Source: Pseudolactococcus piscium (GTDB lineage Bacteria; Bacillota; Bacilli; Lactobacillales; Streptococcaceae). From it: a stretch of DNA of 64,000 nucleotides. Shown here piece after piece: positions 8,338 through 17,443 of the stretch (its first letter is position 1; every line of letters starts with the position of its first letter). The notes under the pieces were generated by a model, which was not told the DNA's origin, searched no databases, and worked only from the letters and a program-made list of their open reading frames with translations. The stretch spans positions 27,600 to 91,599 of the forward strand of contig NZ_JXJW01000010.1 of assembly GCF_002441695.1 (NCBI RefSeq), in the 5' to 3' direction. The translations under genes were made by a program, and so were the position numbers.

Positions 8338-9848
8338 TAATAGGTAATGTTAAAGTCTAATGGTTCATCGACTGCTAATTGTCCCGTTTCCTCTAAATAG
8401 GCAATCATCAAGTCTTGAATCGTTAATCCAGTGTCTTGAATGACTTCTGCTTTTTTATAGGCATTATATTCCCCACCACCTACAGCACGATAGTTATTCA
8501 GTGCAATGGTTAAAACTTGATCATCTGAAAGTGCTTTGCCTTGATAGCTGACCTTAGTCACACGACTACCGACAGGTTTAGAGACGTCTATCGTGTAAGC
8601 AAGTCCATAATAAAAATCATAGTTATAATGCTCTGTTTTCGGTATCAACCACTTAGGATTAATGACTAGTTGTTGATTTTCTAAGGCAAAATACTCAGCT
8701 GTTTTCTCAATATTTTGTTTGACTTGTGCACCTGTCAACTTGACATGGAAAAGGGTATTATCAAATGGATAATTCCGCAAAATATCACGTACTTTTACAT
8801 CATTTGGTAGAGACAGCGTATTATTATTCATGCTAACGATAGAGATATCAGCACCTGTTACCTGTCTTTGAACATGCGCAGTTAAGGCAAGAATGGCATT
8901 ACTTGTCTGTGCCAACTCAAGATGGCTTTGGGCTGCAACGACTTGATCTAAATGGACGATTGGTTGATCAAGATAGGTATTAACCTCAGCTTGCAGATCA
9001 TCAAGTTCAGCTTTTAACTCAGCAGATTGTGTAATCCCTGGCGTTTTTAGCTCACTTGTGATAGTCGGTTTTAAATTTTGATCAAAGGCAACGGTAATGT
9101 CAAAATACTTGCGAGCCATATTGGGCGGTTGCAAGGTGTAGGTGCCATGAACATCGCGTCCCTCGATCGTCGCATGCTGATGACCTGTTAGTAACAAATC
9201 AAAATCAAGTGCTTCTAGGAGTTCATACCCAACATTTTCACCTGTATCTGACAAGCGTTCACCAGTCTCTAAATCAGACTCAAAGCCGCCATGATAAATC
9301 CCAATCACAAAATCGACTTGTGATTTCAACCGTTCAAGTTCTTGCTTCATGGCTGGAAAAACAGGCATGATTTGAATATCGGAGATATTTTCAGGTTTTT
9401 CCCAGATATTGACATAGTCTGTCACAGCACCTATGAGGCCAATTTTTAAGCCATTTGCAAGTGTCTTAATTTGAGCTGGAAACAGCTGTTTCCCTGCCTG
9501 GTCTAATACGTTTACCGCTGTCACTTTAGCATTCAGCTGTGCTAAATTCTCTTTTAAAAATGAAAAACCATAGTTAAAATCATGATTCCCTAGGGTAATG
9601 ACATCATAGCCACCCGCATTCATCACTTTCGCAATCCCATTATCTGAGCGCTTCTGATTTTGATAATAGTTAATAAATGGTGAGCCTTGAAAAATATCAC
9701 CACCATCAATCACAAGCGTATTATCGTCTTTATCAAATGCGTCGATTACTTGCATGAGGCCCATGGCTTGTACATTATCAGACAAATAATCAGTCGGATA
9801 GAGGTAGCCATGGACGTCACTTGTATAATAAATCTTCATCTTTTTCAT
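8337..9848 (-). CDS. 5'-nucleotidase / 2',3'-cyclic nucleotide phosphodiesterase family metallophosphoesterase
   Basis: 503 residues, two domains. The N-terminal calcineurin-like metallophosphoesterase has the metal motifs TSDVHGY, DGGDIFQGSP, LGNHDFNYG, and GHQHATIEG; the C-terminal 5'-nucleotidase substrate domain starts around residue 300 with NAILALTAHVQRQVTGADISIVSMNN and includes YNYDFYYGLAYTIDVS and ALNNYRAVGGGEY. No signal peptide is evident, so it probably acts in the cytoplasm. It is the last gene of the phnD-phnC-phnE-phnE unit, seven bases after phnE, which suggests it releases phosphate from an organophosphate brought in by the transporter. Confidence 0.88.
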   Translation of the reverse strand: MKKMKIYYTSDVHGYLYPTDYLSDNVQAMGLMQVIDAFDKDDNTLVIDGGDIFQGSPFINYYQNQKRSDNGIAKVMNAGGYDVITLGNHDFNYGFSFLKENLAQLNAKVTAVNVLDQAGKQLFPAQIKTLANGLKIGLIGAVTDYVNIWEKPENISDIQIMPVFPAMKQELERLKSQVDFVIGIYHGGFESDLETGERLSDTGENVGYELLEALDFDLLLTGHQHATIEGRDVHGTYTLQPPNMARKYFDITVAFDQNLKPTITSELKTPGITQSAELKAELDDLQAEVNTYLDQPIVHLDQVVAAQSHLELAQTSNAILALTAHVQRQVTGADISIVSMNNNTLSLPNDVKVRDILRNYPFDNTLFHVKLTGAQVKQNIEKTAEYFALENQQLVINPKWLIPKTEHYNYDFYYGLAYTIDVSKPVGSRVTKVSYQGKALSDDQVLTIALNNYRAVGGGEYNAYKKAEVIQDTGLTIQDLMIAYLEETGQLAVDEPLDFNITY

Positions 9849-9855
9849 CAGACAA

Positions 9856-10665
9856 CTAGCCTTTCAATAGATATGAGCGGATATGATCAGAAATTTGTTC
9901 AATCACAAGAATCAAGACAAAGAGTCCGATTAAGATTGAGCCAACTTGTGGCCATTTGTAGGCACTCATGGCAAAAATCATCGGCGCACCGATACCACCA
10001 GCCCCAACAAGACCTAAAATACTGGCATCCCGTAAATTCATATCCAAACGGTAAAGTAAGATAGATAGGAAGTCAGGCATCAGTTGGGGGATAATCCCAA
10101 ACCGTATTTTTTGGAAGGTCGTCGCACCAGATGCCTCCATAGACTCGATAATGCCTGTATCTAAATCCTCGATTGTTTCGATAAATAGTTTGGAAATCAT
10201 ACCGATTGACATGAGTCCCAAGGTAAGCGCACCAGCAGATGGGCCAGGGCCTGTCACCCGAATAAACATCAACCCATATACAAAAGGTGGCACTGTCCGG
10301 ATCGTCATGATAAATAAACGAATGATATAGGCTATCCAAGATGGCATGATATTTGTTGCAGATAAAAAGGATAAAGGTACTGCAATGACTGCACCAACAA
10401 GCGTCCCTAAAATCGCAATCGCGATTGTTTGCAACAAGAGATAGCCGACACCTGACGTATCTAGTGCAAATAAAAATTTTAAATCCGGATGGAAAATCCC
10501 TTTAAAGATATTGCCTGCAATTGCTGTGCCTTTTTCAGACATACCAGACATATTCATCACGGTCATCGACCAGATGAAGACACCACATATCACGGCAAAT
10601 ATCACTAAATAATAGGGCCAGCGGCGAGGACTTTGTTCATATTTTGCTTTTATTAAATCTGTCAT
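9856..10665 (-). CDS. phnE: Phosphonate/phosphate-ester ABC transporter permease PhnE
   Basis: Second of two permease subunits. Membrane helices throughout; the BPD_transp_1 EAA loop EASGATTFQKIRFGIIPQLMPDFLS is present near residue 175. The start is ATG 10665, five bases after AGGAGG; a GTG three bases upstream is too close to it. Lies seven bases upstream of the nucleotidase and ten bases after the first phnE, in one operon. True substrate (phosphonate, phosphite or phosphate ester) is not decided by sequence. Confidence 0.92.
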   Translation of the reverse strand: MTDLIKAKYEQSPRRWPYYLVIFAVICGVFIWSMTVMNMSGMSEKGTAIAGNIFKGIFHPDLKFLFALDTSGVGYLLLQTIAIAILGTLVGAVIAVPLSFLSATNIMPSWIAYIIRLFIMTIRTVPPFVYGLMFIRVTGPGPSAGALTLGLMSIGMISKLFIETIEDLDTGIIESMEASGATTFQKIRFGIIPQLMPDFLSILLYRLDMNLRDASILGLVGAGGIGAPMIFAMSAYKWPQVGSILIGLFVLILVIEQISDHIRSYLLKG

Positions 10666-10675
10666 CACATCCTCC

Positions 10676-11491
10676 TTAGGTTAACTTACGACGGATCACT
10701 TGACTGATCAGCTCAATCGCAATAACGGTGATAAGTAGGGTCAGTAAAATCATCCCAACACTTGGATAATCACGGTTATTGACTCGGTCATTGAGAATCA
10801 ATCCGATACCACCTGCACCAACATAGCCAAGGATAGCAGCGTATCTGACATTCCCTTCGAAGTTAAACAGGGTAGTTGACAAATAAATCGGCATGATTTG
10901 TGGTGCTATGGTAACTGTGAAGGCTTTGAGTTTTGTTGCACCCATTGACTCCATCGCTTCAAAAGCACCCATATCGACAGTTTCGATCACTTCAAACATT
11001 TGTTTTCCCATGTAAGAAAATGAGAAAATAAAGATGGCAAGTGTCCCTGCAAAGGTACCTAGTCCAAAGATATATGTCGCGATAAGTGCCGTCACAAGGG
11101 TTGGTAGCGTCCGAAGAAAGGTAAATAAGATGCGAACCACTTTATTAATGACTTGATTGTGGACGATATTACTAGATGCTAGAATAGCAAAAGGAATGGC
11201 AAAGACACTCCCTAAAATAGAGCCGATAAAACTCATCTTAATCGTATCTAATAAGGGTTTGACGACTTTGGGTAGATAGCTTGTGTCAGGTGGGACCATT
11301 TTTTTGAGCATATCAAAGAAATTCGCCCCTCTTTCGATGAGCACAGAAAACTGAAAATTGGTAAATTTCAGAGAAAAAATCAAAAGTCCTAGGAAAATCA
11401 GCCAGACAATCGGTGTACGCGTTGCCTTTTCATAGACCACTTCACCTGTATCCAAGACTAATTTTTTAGGCTTGAAAATTTTATCATACAT
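10676..11491 (-). CDS. phnE: Phosphonate/phosphate-ester ABC transporter permease PhnE
   Basis: First permease of the pair. N-terminal soluble part (MYDKIFKPKKLVL) then a first helix and the BPD_transp_1 domain with the EAA motif EAMESMGATKLKAFTVTIAPQIMPIYLS. The start at ATG 11491 is preferred because AGAGG sits six bases upstream; a start at 11518 would overlap phnC by 26 bases. The gene begins one base after the phnC stop. Confidence 0.92.
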   Translation of the reverse strand: MYDKIFKPKKLVLDTGEVVYEKATRTPIVWLIFLGLLIFSLKFTNFQFSVLIERGANFFDMLKKMVPPDTSYLPKVVKPLLDTIKMSFIGSILGSVFAIPFAILASSNIVHNQVINKVVRILFTFLRTLPTLVTALIATYIFGLGTFAGTLAIFIFSFSYMGKQMFEVIETVDMGAFEAMESMGATKLKAFTVTIAPQIMPIYLSTTLFNFEGNVRYAAILGYVGAGGIGLILNDRVNNRDYPSVGMILLTLLITVIAIELISQVIRRKLT

Positions 11492-11492
11492 A

Positions 11493-12233
11493 TTAAGCCT
11501 CTTTTCTGTAAACATCATCTAAGACTTGCTGTGTCACACTACTAGATGGTCCATCAAAAACAATTCTGCCCTTTTTAACAGCGATGATACGATCTGTATA
11601 TTCCAACGCTAACTCCACATGGTGAATATTGATCAAGACGGTTTTATTTAACTCTTTATTAATGCGTTTAAAATCGTCCATCACTTCACGTGCCGTTACA
11701 GGATCAAGTGCGGCAACTGGTTCATCTGCCAAGAGGATATCTGCATCTTGTGCCAAAGCACGGGCTAATGACACACGTTGCTGTTGCCCACCTGAGAGCT
11801 GATCGGCTCTAATATAGGCCTTATCAAGAATGCCAACGCGGTTTAAGGCATCAAGTGCTTTGAGTTTGTCCGCTTTAGAAAATAAGCCAAAACAAACGCT
11901 TAAAAAGGACATATTAGGCACACGAGAACTGAGTACATTGCGAATAACAGACACACGTGGTACCAGATTATAAGATTGGAAGATCATCCCAACATTTTTT
12001 CGGAATTCACGAAGTGCTTTCCCTTTTAATTGGGCAACATTTGTCTCATTGACCATGAGTGTACCTTCAGTCACATTATTTAGACCATTAATCGTCCGAA
12101 TGAGTGTCGATTTACCGGCACCAGACGTCCCAATAATCCCGATGAATTCACCTTGTTGGATCTCAAGATTCACATCTTCAAGACCACGGGTACCATTTGG
12201 ATACACTTTTGAAACATTTTCAAACTTAATCAT
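11493..12233 (-). CDS. phnC: Phosphonate ABC transporter ATP-binding protein PhnC
   Basis: 246 residues. Walker A GTSGAGKSTL, signature LSGGQQQRVSLARAL, Walker B ILLADEPVAALDP, switch H in INIHHVELAL. The CPSV-like insertion near residue 100-115 (SFLSVCFGLFSKADKLKAL) is typical of PhnC. Ribosome site AAGGAG before ATG. Separated from phnD by 213 bases that hold a hairpin. Confidence 0.94.
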   Translation of the reverse strand: MIKFENVSKVYPNGTRGLEDVNLEIQQGEFIGIIGTSGAGKSTLIRTINGLNNVTEGTLMVNETNVAQLKGKALREFRKNVGMIFQSYNLVPRVSVIRNVLSSRVPNMSFLSVCFGLFSKADKLKALDALNRVGILDKAYIRADQLSGGQQQRVSLARALAQDADILLADEPVAALDPVTAREVMDDFKRINKELNKTVLINIHHVELALEYTDRIIAVKKGRIVFDGPSSSVTQQVLDDVYRKEA

Positions 12234-12368
12234 TTAGTGATTACTCCTTATATTACAGTGTTTTGGCGGTGTACTTGTCTTCTAGCTTTGTTTTACGATG
12301 CTTGATTGCTATCACATATCGACATATTTTTCATCATAAGGCTATCAACAACCTGCCAAAACGCAAGT

Positions 12369-12424
12369 AAACACGAAAAACAAACAGCCTACATCTGCCT
12401 GACTGCTTGTTTTTCTTGTGTTTA
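12369..12424 (-). terminator. Large hairpin between phnD and phnC (partial terminator)
   Basis: Minus strand arms of about 19 bp with two mismatches (AACAC.AGAAAAACAA.CAG with CTG.TTGTTTTTC.TGTT), 18-nt loop, no long T run after it. Such a hairpin commonly makes more binding protein than membrane subunits from one transcript, by partial termination or mRNA protection. Confidence 0.55.
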
Positions 12425-12446
12425 GATATGAACGCTAGCGCTTAGC

Positions 12447-13499
12447 TTATTTAGCGTTTTTTTGCAACAATTTTTCTGCTGCAAATTCTGATTTGTAATC
12501 AGATTCTTTTGCATCTTTATATCCTTCATGTGAGTAAACAGCAAGAATTTTCTTACCATCTTCAGTCTTAGCCATCTCTTTAACCGCTGCTTTCAACGCT
12601 TTTTGGAAATCTGATGTCATTACTTTTGATTGTTTTGAAACCAGGATACCATCGTTATAAATCGCTGGTGTTACACCGATAACATTTGTTTCAGCCCAAA
12701 TCGACTCTTTTTGACCATAAGTTGTTGTCCAAGCATTGGCGTAATCACGACGCGCATCAGCATACATTGGTAACACATCGATTTGACCTGAAGCAAGACG
12801 TGCAAGACCAGAACCATAAGAATCGATCGTCACACTATGTGTCAAATCAGTCACTGTATGTTTAACATTTTCATTCAACCAAAGTGATGGGTAAACATAG
12901 CCAGCAGCTGAAGTTGTTGAAGAAAGTCCCCAGTTAGCATCTTTAAGGTCATTCCAAGTTAATTTTTCACCGGCATTGACTTTTTTAGCTAAGGCTTGTC
13001 CTTTTTCTGATGGGCCTGTCACCAAAATAGACCGATAGCTTGTTGCTTGTTTGTCAGTCTTTTCAGTTGCTTTGCCATCATTCCAATCTTTTGCCTGACT
13101 TGAGTCTTTGCTAAGACCGGCACGTGTTGCTGTTAAAATCACATTTACGTCATCTTTATATAAAGCAAAAGTAGAGCCAGGGACACCATAACCAACATCA
13201 GCAGCGCCAGAAGCTAGTGCTTCTCCAACTGCTTCATAGTTCGTGCCGACTGTCACATCAACTTTTTTTACAGTATAGCCTTGTTTTTTAAGCTCATCTT
13301 TCAACAATGATGCCATCGGTTTTGTTGCAATGGCAATATCATCAGGGTTTCTAGATGGCACAAACGAAATTTTCAAATCATCGATTGTCTTGCTCTCTGA
13401 TTTTGTATCAGAAGTTTTGCTACCACAAGCTGCTAGTGCTGCGACCGCAAACAAAGCAACGCCTGCTGTAACGAGACCACGTGTAAGTCCTTTTTTCAT
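12447..13499 (-). CDS. phnD: Phosphonate/phosphate-ester ABC transporter substrate-binding lipoprotein PhnD
   Basis: 350 residues. Lipoprotein signal peptide with lipobox ALAAC at about residues 21-25, so it is anchored outside the membrane. The PhnD family core follows: LKISFVPSRNPDDI, EALASGAADVGYGVPGSTFALY, ILVTGPSEKG, SSTTSAAGYVYPSLWL, and IDSYGSGLARLASGQIDVLPMYADARRDY. First gene of the uptake operon. The leader contains a perfect 8-bp inverted repeat that may be an operator. Confidence 0.94.
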   Translation of the reverse strand: MKKGLTRGLVTAGVALFAVAALAACGSKTSDTKSESKTIDDLKISFVPSRNPDDIAIATKPMASLLKDELKKQGYTVKKVDVTVGTNYEAVGEALASGAADVGYGVPGSTFALYKDDVNVILTATRAGLSKDSSQAKDWNDGKATEKTDKQATSYRSILVTGPSEKGQALAKKVNAGEKLTWNDLKDANWGLSSTTSAAGYVYPSLWLNENVKHTVTDLTHSVTIDSYGSGLARLASGQIDVLPMYADARRDYANAWTTTYGQKESIWAETNVIGVTPAIYNDGILVSKQSKVMTSDFQKALKAAVKEMAKTEDGKKILAVYSHEGYKDAKESDYKSEFAAEKLLQKNAK

Positions 13500-13536
13500 G
13501 AAAATGGATACTCCTCAATGTTTTTTTGTATGATTT

Positions 13537-13562
13537 TATATGAGAAACAATTGCCTCATATA
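13537..13562 (-). promoter_or_regulatory. Inverted repeat in the phnD leader
   Basis: TATATGAG (13537-13544) and CTCATATA (13555-13562), perfect 8-bp arms with a 10-bp spacer, about 40 bp before the phnD start and just downstream of TATGAT/TATATT -10 candidates near 13583. A repressor operator is likely; it could also be an mRNA stem. Confidence 0.45.
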
Positions 13563-13685
13563 TGACTACTTGTCTAATATATCATACTTTTGAGGTTTTG
13601 GTATCTTTTTTTTTCAAAATTTTTTTGATAATTTTCAGATAGCTTAATCCATCTAAATTATCTCCCATGTTATATTTCAAGTTAT

Positions 13686-13713
13686 AAAAAAACACCTGTC
13701 TTCAAACAAGTGT
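13686..13713 (-). terminator. Terminator of murF
   Basis: Minus strand ACACTTGT with ACAGGTGT (8 bp, one G-U) followed by seven Ts, 35 bp after the murF stop. Confidence 0.85.
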
Positions 13714-13748
13714 CCTCTCTATATATAACTGATATGACTAGCAGGTTC

Positions 13749-15107
13749 CTAGCAAAGACCTTCTATAAGTGCTGATAGCTTCATGGAGTTACTTCCCTTT
13801 AGCAAGAGTTGATCTTGAGGCGCTAAGGTGTTTAACAAGTCTTTGAGAAGTTCATCTAAGTCATCTGTTTCATTATCTTTTCGGAAATATTTGATAGCAT
13901 CAGGTTCAAATACAGTCTTGGCAGCTGATGCAAGTGGTTCGATTTCTTCACCATAAAGATAAAGTAAATCTAGTTTTTGAGGATCCAGTGCTGTTATCAT
14001 CTGAGCATGGAGTTGCGGTGATTGCTCACCTAACTCTTTCATGTCAGCCAGGACAGCGATTTTTTTGCCATCAGGATTACGATCTATTGTTTGAAATGTT
14101 TCTAGTATTAAGCGCATGGCAGTCGGATTGGCATTATAGACATCTGATAAGATATCCGCGCCATTTGAGGATTTGAGCCACTCAACCCGGTTTTTAGTGA
14201 GACTCAAATCTGCTAATGCCCGCTTGATGTTCTCTGGGCTTACACCCTCTAACATCCCGATGTAAGCTGCAACCATGGCGTTGGTCGCATTAAATTTACC
14301 AGGAATCGGGATCATTAGCTGTTCATCCAGAAAATTCACCGTAAACCGTAAGGCATCTTTATACTCGTACAAGTCAACAATATGGATATCTGAATCCGCG
14401 CCAAAGCGTGTAATTTTCTGATTTTCAGGTAAGTAAGCATTAATGATTTTATCTGCTGGGGCAATCAACTCCCCACCAGGGACTAATCCGTCAACAATCT
14501 GTAGCTTACCTTCTGCGATTTTATCTCGTGTGCCGAAAAATTCGAGATGACTTTCCCCAATTAAGGTAATAACAGCCAGTTTAGGTTTTGCTAAGGTCGA
14601 TAAGAGATGGATATCTCCCATATGGTCCTGTCCCATTTCTAGGACAAGCTTCTGCGTGCCTTCTGGCATATGAAGAACAGTGTAAGGCAAACCGATTTGG
14701 TTATTATAATTTCCTTGGGTTTTATACGTTTTGTAGGTTGTCTCAAGGATTTGTGCCGCCATGTCTTTAGTTGTTGTTTTACCATTACTCCCGGTAATCG
14801 CAATCACATCGACTTTTGTTTTCTCTAAATAATAGGCTGCCAATACTTGAAATGCTTGTTCAGTATTCGTAACGAGTATGTGAGGAAAGGCAACTTTTTT
14901 CTCAGAGAGTGTCACAACAGCTCCCTTATCAAAGGCTGTTGGGATAAACTCATGGCCATCGCGTGCACCTTTTAACGGCAAGAAAATGTCTCCGTCTTGG
15001 ATTAACCGGCTATCAAATTCAATATTTTTTAGTATAAGGTTAGGATAAGCAGAAAGGTCATTTTGTGCGCTAACGACACGTGCAAGTTCATGTAAGGTTA
15101 AATTCAT
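13749..15107 (-). CDS. murF: UDP-N-acetylmuramoyl-tripeptide--D-alanyl-D-alanine ligase
   Basis: Adds D-Ala-D-Ala to the UDP-MurNAc tripeptide in cytoplasmic peptidoglycan synthesis, using the product of ddl found upstream. 452 residues. Mur ligase N-terminal domain, then the ATP loop AITGSNGKTTTKDM at about residue 103-116, central GQDHMGDI and ESHLEFFGT, and the C-terminal domain with NAN-P-type motif VYNANPTAMRL and VLADMKELGE. A TGCTAAAAT extended -10 is visible about 20-30 bp before the start. Confidence 0.97.
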   Translation of the reverse strand: MNLTLHELARVVSAQNDLSAYPNLILKNIEFDSRLIQDGDIFLPLKGARDGHEFIPTAFDKGAVVTLSEKKVAFPHILVTNTEQAFQVLAAYYLEKTKVDVIAITGSNGKTTTKDMAAQILETTYKTYKTQGNYNNQIGLPYTVLHMPEGTQKLVLEMGQDHMGDIHLLSTLAKPKLAVITLIGESHLEFFGTRDKIAEGKLQIVDGLVPGGELIAPADKIINAYLPENQKITRFGADSDIHIVDLYEYKDALRFTVNFLDEQLMIPIPGKFNATNAMVAAYIGMLEGVSPENIKRALADLSLTKNRVEWLKSSNGADILSDVYNANPTAMRLILETFQTIDRNPDGKKIAVLADMKELGEQSPQLHAQMITALDPQKLDLLYLYGEEIEPLASAAKTVFEPDAIKYFRKDNETDDLDELLKDLLNTLAPQDQLLLKGSNSMKLSALIEGLC

Positions 15108-15268
15108 TGGGTTACCTGATTCTTTTTCATATCTTATATTTTAGCAAAAAAACAACTATTTTTCTTGCTTTACTTGTTATTTGTAACTCATATTAGTGAA
15201 GTTGTGCTAATGATCAAGCAGCATGACAGCTCACGATTCCTTCATCCATCCCATGCATCTATCTCATT

Positions 15269-15323
15269 TTTACCTTTTTTTTACATAAAACTTACATAAG
15301 GAGATAACTAACAGTGTTAAACT
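15269..15323 (+). promoter_or_regulatory. Pho-box-like triple repeat and extended -10 of the PAP2 gene
   Basis: TTTACC (15269), TTTACA (15280) and CTTACA (15291) stand at exact 11-bp spacing, the layout of a Pho/WalR-type box. They are followed 21 bp later by TGTTAAACT, an extended -10 (TAAACT at 15318-15323). No independent -35 is present, so the boxes probably take its place. Confidence 0.55.
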
Positions 15324-15387
15324 AATAAGTGAGGCGGCCAACTCATACCACACAACATCACGCTAATCATAAAAAGGAGACTGCCAA

Positions 15388-16332
15388 ATGGCACTCACAC
15401 AGTCACAGCCTACCCCAAAACCACGCTTCCAAATCGAGAAGATTGTTCTTGGCATCGTTGTTTTATTACTGATCATTGGTGCAATTTTTGATAAACCGAT
15501 TTCTCGCACACTCATGGATCAAAACTCAATTTTTGGTACCATATTCCAAAACTATAGCCTGATTTTTCCTAGTATTATTATTTTTATGGCTGCCCAAGTT
15601 TTATTTTATCGCATTCAAAAATTAGAAAGCAATGCTATCGGCAAATTTTCAGTCATGTTTTTAACAGGCGTTGCTGCGATTTATGAAACATGGCAAGCAG
15701 TTAAAACCGCCCTTTTTTATACGATTGCTTCACTTAATAACATAAAACATAAAGCACCTATTGGTGCTGCTAATAACGACGGTGGTGGCAAGGCAGTTTC
15801 ACCAACCTGGTATTTACCTACACTAATTATCTTAACGCTTATCCTTGTCATCATCGGTTTCGCTTTATGCCATAAATGGCTTGTAGCCAAGGATGAAGCA
15901 GAAATGCAACGTCTCACTTATGTTGCCATAGCGGCTATCGTTGCTGTATTTGCAGCCGATACGATCGTTAACAGCATGAAGGCACTATGGGGACGTATGC
16001 GACCTTATGAAATGAATCAGGGCTGGACTAATTTCACCTCATGGTTACAAATTAATGGTGAAAATGGTCATAAATCATTCCCATCAGGCCATTCACAAGA
16101 AGGCTGGATAGCCCTTCTCCTTCCCTTGTTCGTTTCACCAAAACTGGGTAATAAGCGCCGCAACACCTTTATCTTCGCTGTTATCTTTGGCTCTCTAGTC
16201 GCTATTTCACGACTGAGACTTGGTGCGCATTTCCTAAGTGATGTGACAATGGGGTCATTTATCTCGATTGTTGTCATCTATGCAACCGCTAGACTCTTAA
16301 ACGAAAAACTCATGGGAGATCCTCTCCACTAA
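15388..16332 (+). CDS. PAP2-family membrane phosphatase
   Basis: 314 residues, six or more membrane helices. The three PAP2 phosphatase motifs are intact: K-x6-RP (KALWGRMRP, about residue 209), PSGH (SFPSGHSQ, about 234), and SR-x5-H-x3-D (SRLRLGAHFLSD, about 275). Such enzymes dephosphorylate undecaprenyl pyrophosphate or other lipid phosphates at the outer face. It stands alone on the plus strand with a Pho-box-like promoter and its own terminator, so phosphate or envelope stress control is plausible. Confidence 0.88.
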   Translation: MALTQSQPTPKPRFQIEKIVLGIVVLLLIIGAIFDKPISRTLMDQNSIFGTIFQNYSLIFPSIIIFMAAQVLFYRIQKLESNAIGKFSVMFLTGVAAIYETWQAVKTALFYTIASLNNIKHKAPIGAANNDGGGKAVSPTWYLPTLIILTLILVIIGFALCHKWLVAKDEAEMQRLTYVAIAAIVAVFAADTIVNSMKALWGRMRPYEMNQGWTNFTSWLQINGENGHKSFPSGHSQEGWIALLLPLFVSPKLGNKRRNTFIFAVIFGSLVAISRLRLGAHFLSDVTMGSFISIVVIYATARLLNEKLMGDPLH

Positions 16333-16347
16333 TCAATAGCTAGTAAG

Positions 16348-16380
16348 AAAAAAACCGATGTCAATAGGCACGGTTTTTTG
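16348..16380 (+). terminator. Bidirectional terminator after the PAP2 gene
   Basis: AAAAAACCG with CGGTTTTTT, 14-nt loop; A and T runs on both sides let it stop transcription from either direction, also serving the broken ABC gene on the minus strand. Confidence 0.8.
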
Positions 16381-16399
16381 TCTTTCTTTGAGAGCCTTA

Positions 16400-16966
16400 T
16401 CAGGCATGATTTTTTCTATTCCAGATAAAGGCATACCTAGTTAAAATCAGTAAACCAACAACCCAAACTAACATCGCTAAAATACTGATATCAGTGAGTG
16501 CTAAGTGACCTGAATTCATAAATATATTCGTATTTGCACCAACAAAAGATAGACTAATCAGGTGTGATAAGTAAGTATTTTGAACAAAATCTGGTAACAT
16601 GGCTAGTACTAGCGCAATCATCGTTATCCCGAATCCAAAGAGTGTAGCCTGGGTTTGATTTTTAGTGAACAGTGCGATAGATAGATTAGCTAATATAAAT
16701 ATGACGCAGGTGCCTATGGCGATGAATAAATAAAGGGGCCAGTTTGGCAGACTAACTCTAATCAGAAAAGGGAAGATAAGGCATGACCCTATCGATAGGA
16801 TAAAAGGAAAAATAATGATGGAGATAATGTATTCTTTTAACGTTACACCAGCTAAAATAAGCGTTCGTAAATTTTTCTTTTCCTTTTCCTCACTTACCAT
16901 GATCGACACAAAGCAACCCGATGTCATGCTATAGATGAAATTTAAAACAAAGTTTAAGAACAACAA
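16400..16966 (-). pseudogene. ABC-2 permease, 5' part lost
   Basis: The 188 visible residues correspond to the C-terminal part of an ABC-2 permease: conserved GCFVSIMVSEEKEKKNLRTLILAGV lies near the beginning instead of the middle, then four membrane helices. The N-terminal helices are missing. It overlaps the truncated ATPase fragment at 16954 by 13 bases in another frame, which shows that one internal deletion removed the end of the ATPase gene and the start of this gene. Non-functional as a transporter. Confidence 0.75.
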
Positions 16967-17232
16967 TTTACCTTGATATTGCGGGATAAACGATACATGA
17001 TCCCAATGTCAAGGAGGTCATCACTTCCTATCTGTCTGCTATCTTTACCCAATACCCAGGCCTGTCCACTATCTTGTGTCAACTGGCCAGTCAAGATATT
17101 TATCGTTGTTGATTTACCAGATCCAGATGGCCCTAAAAAACCAAATATCTCTCCCTCGGAGATGGTAAAACTGATATCCTCAACTGCCATTCTGCCATTA
17201 AATGCTTTCGTTACATGCCTTAGCTCAATCAT
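16954..17232 (-). pseudogene. ABC transporter ATPase, truncated after Walker A domain
   Basis: 92 residues: MIELRHVTKAF start, Walker A GPSGSGKSTT at about residues 34-43, then DIGIM followed by YRLSRNIKVNCCS, which leaves the family sequence. The signature motif, Walker B and the C-terminal half are absent. In intact relatives GIM leads into a longer segment reaching the RLS motif, so the deletion break is around 16985-17000. Remnant of a two-gene ABC exporter with the fragment at 16400-16966. Confidence 0.8.
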
Positions 17233-17351
17233 TTTCTGCTACCTTACCTAGCTTACTAGTCAGTTTTGTATGCTATTATCCTATCATTAGTCTATTAAAC
17301 TTCTTCATTATAACAAATTCTTTTATTTCAAGCTATTGATAGCCTATAAAC

Positions 17352-17388
17352 AATAAAACCACTATCAACCTAGACTAGTGGTCTTATT
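17352..17388 (-). terminator. Terminator of the cellobiose PTS operon
   Basis: Minus strand ACCACTA pairs with TAGTGGT, followed by TTTTATT. Confidence 0.75.
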
Positions 17389-17443
17389 ATCTATTTAAAA
17401 TAAGCAAGCCTTCTATAATAAAGCTGCTCTTATCCCGAACCCA

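Noticed and set aside
9687..10064. 125-codon plus-strand ORF
   Set aside because: Shadow across the nucleotidase-phnE junction, both strongly supported on the minus strand.
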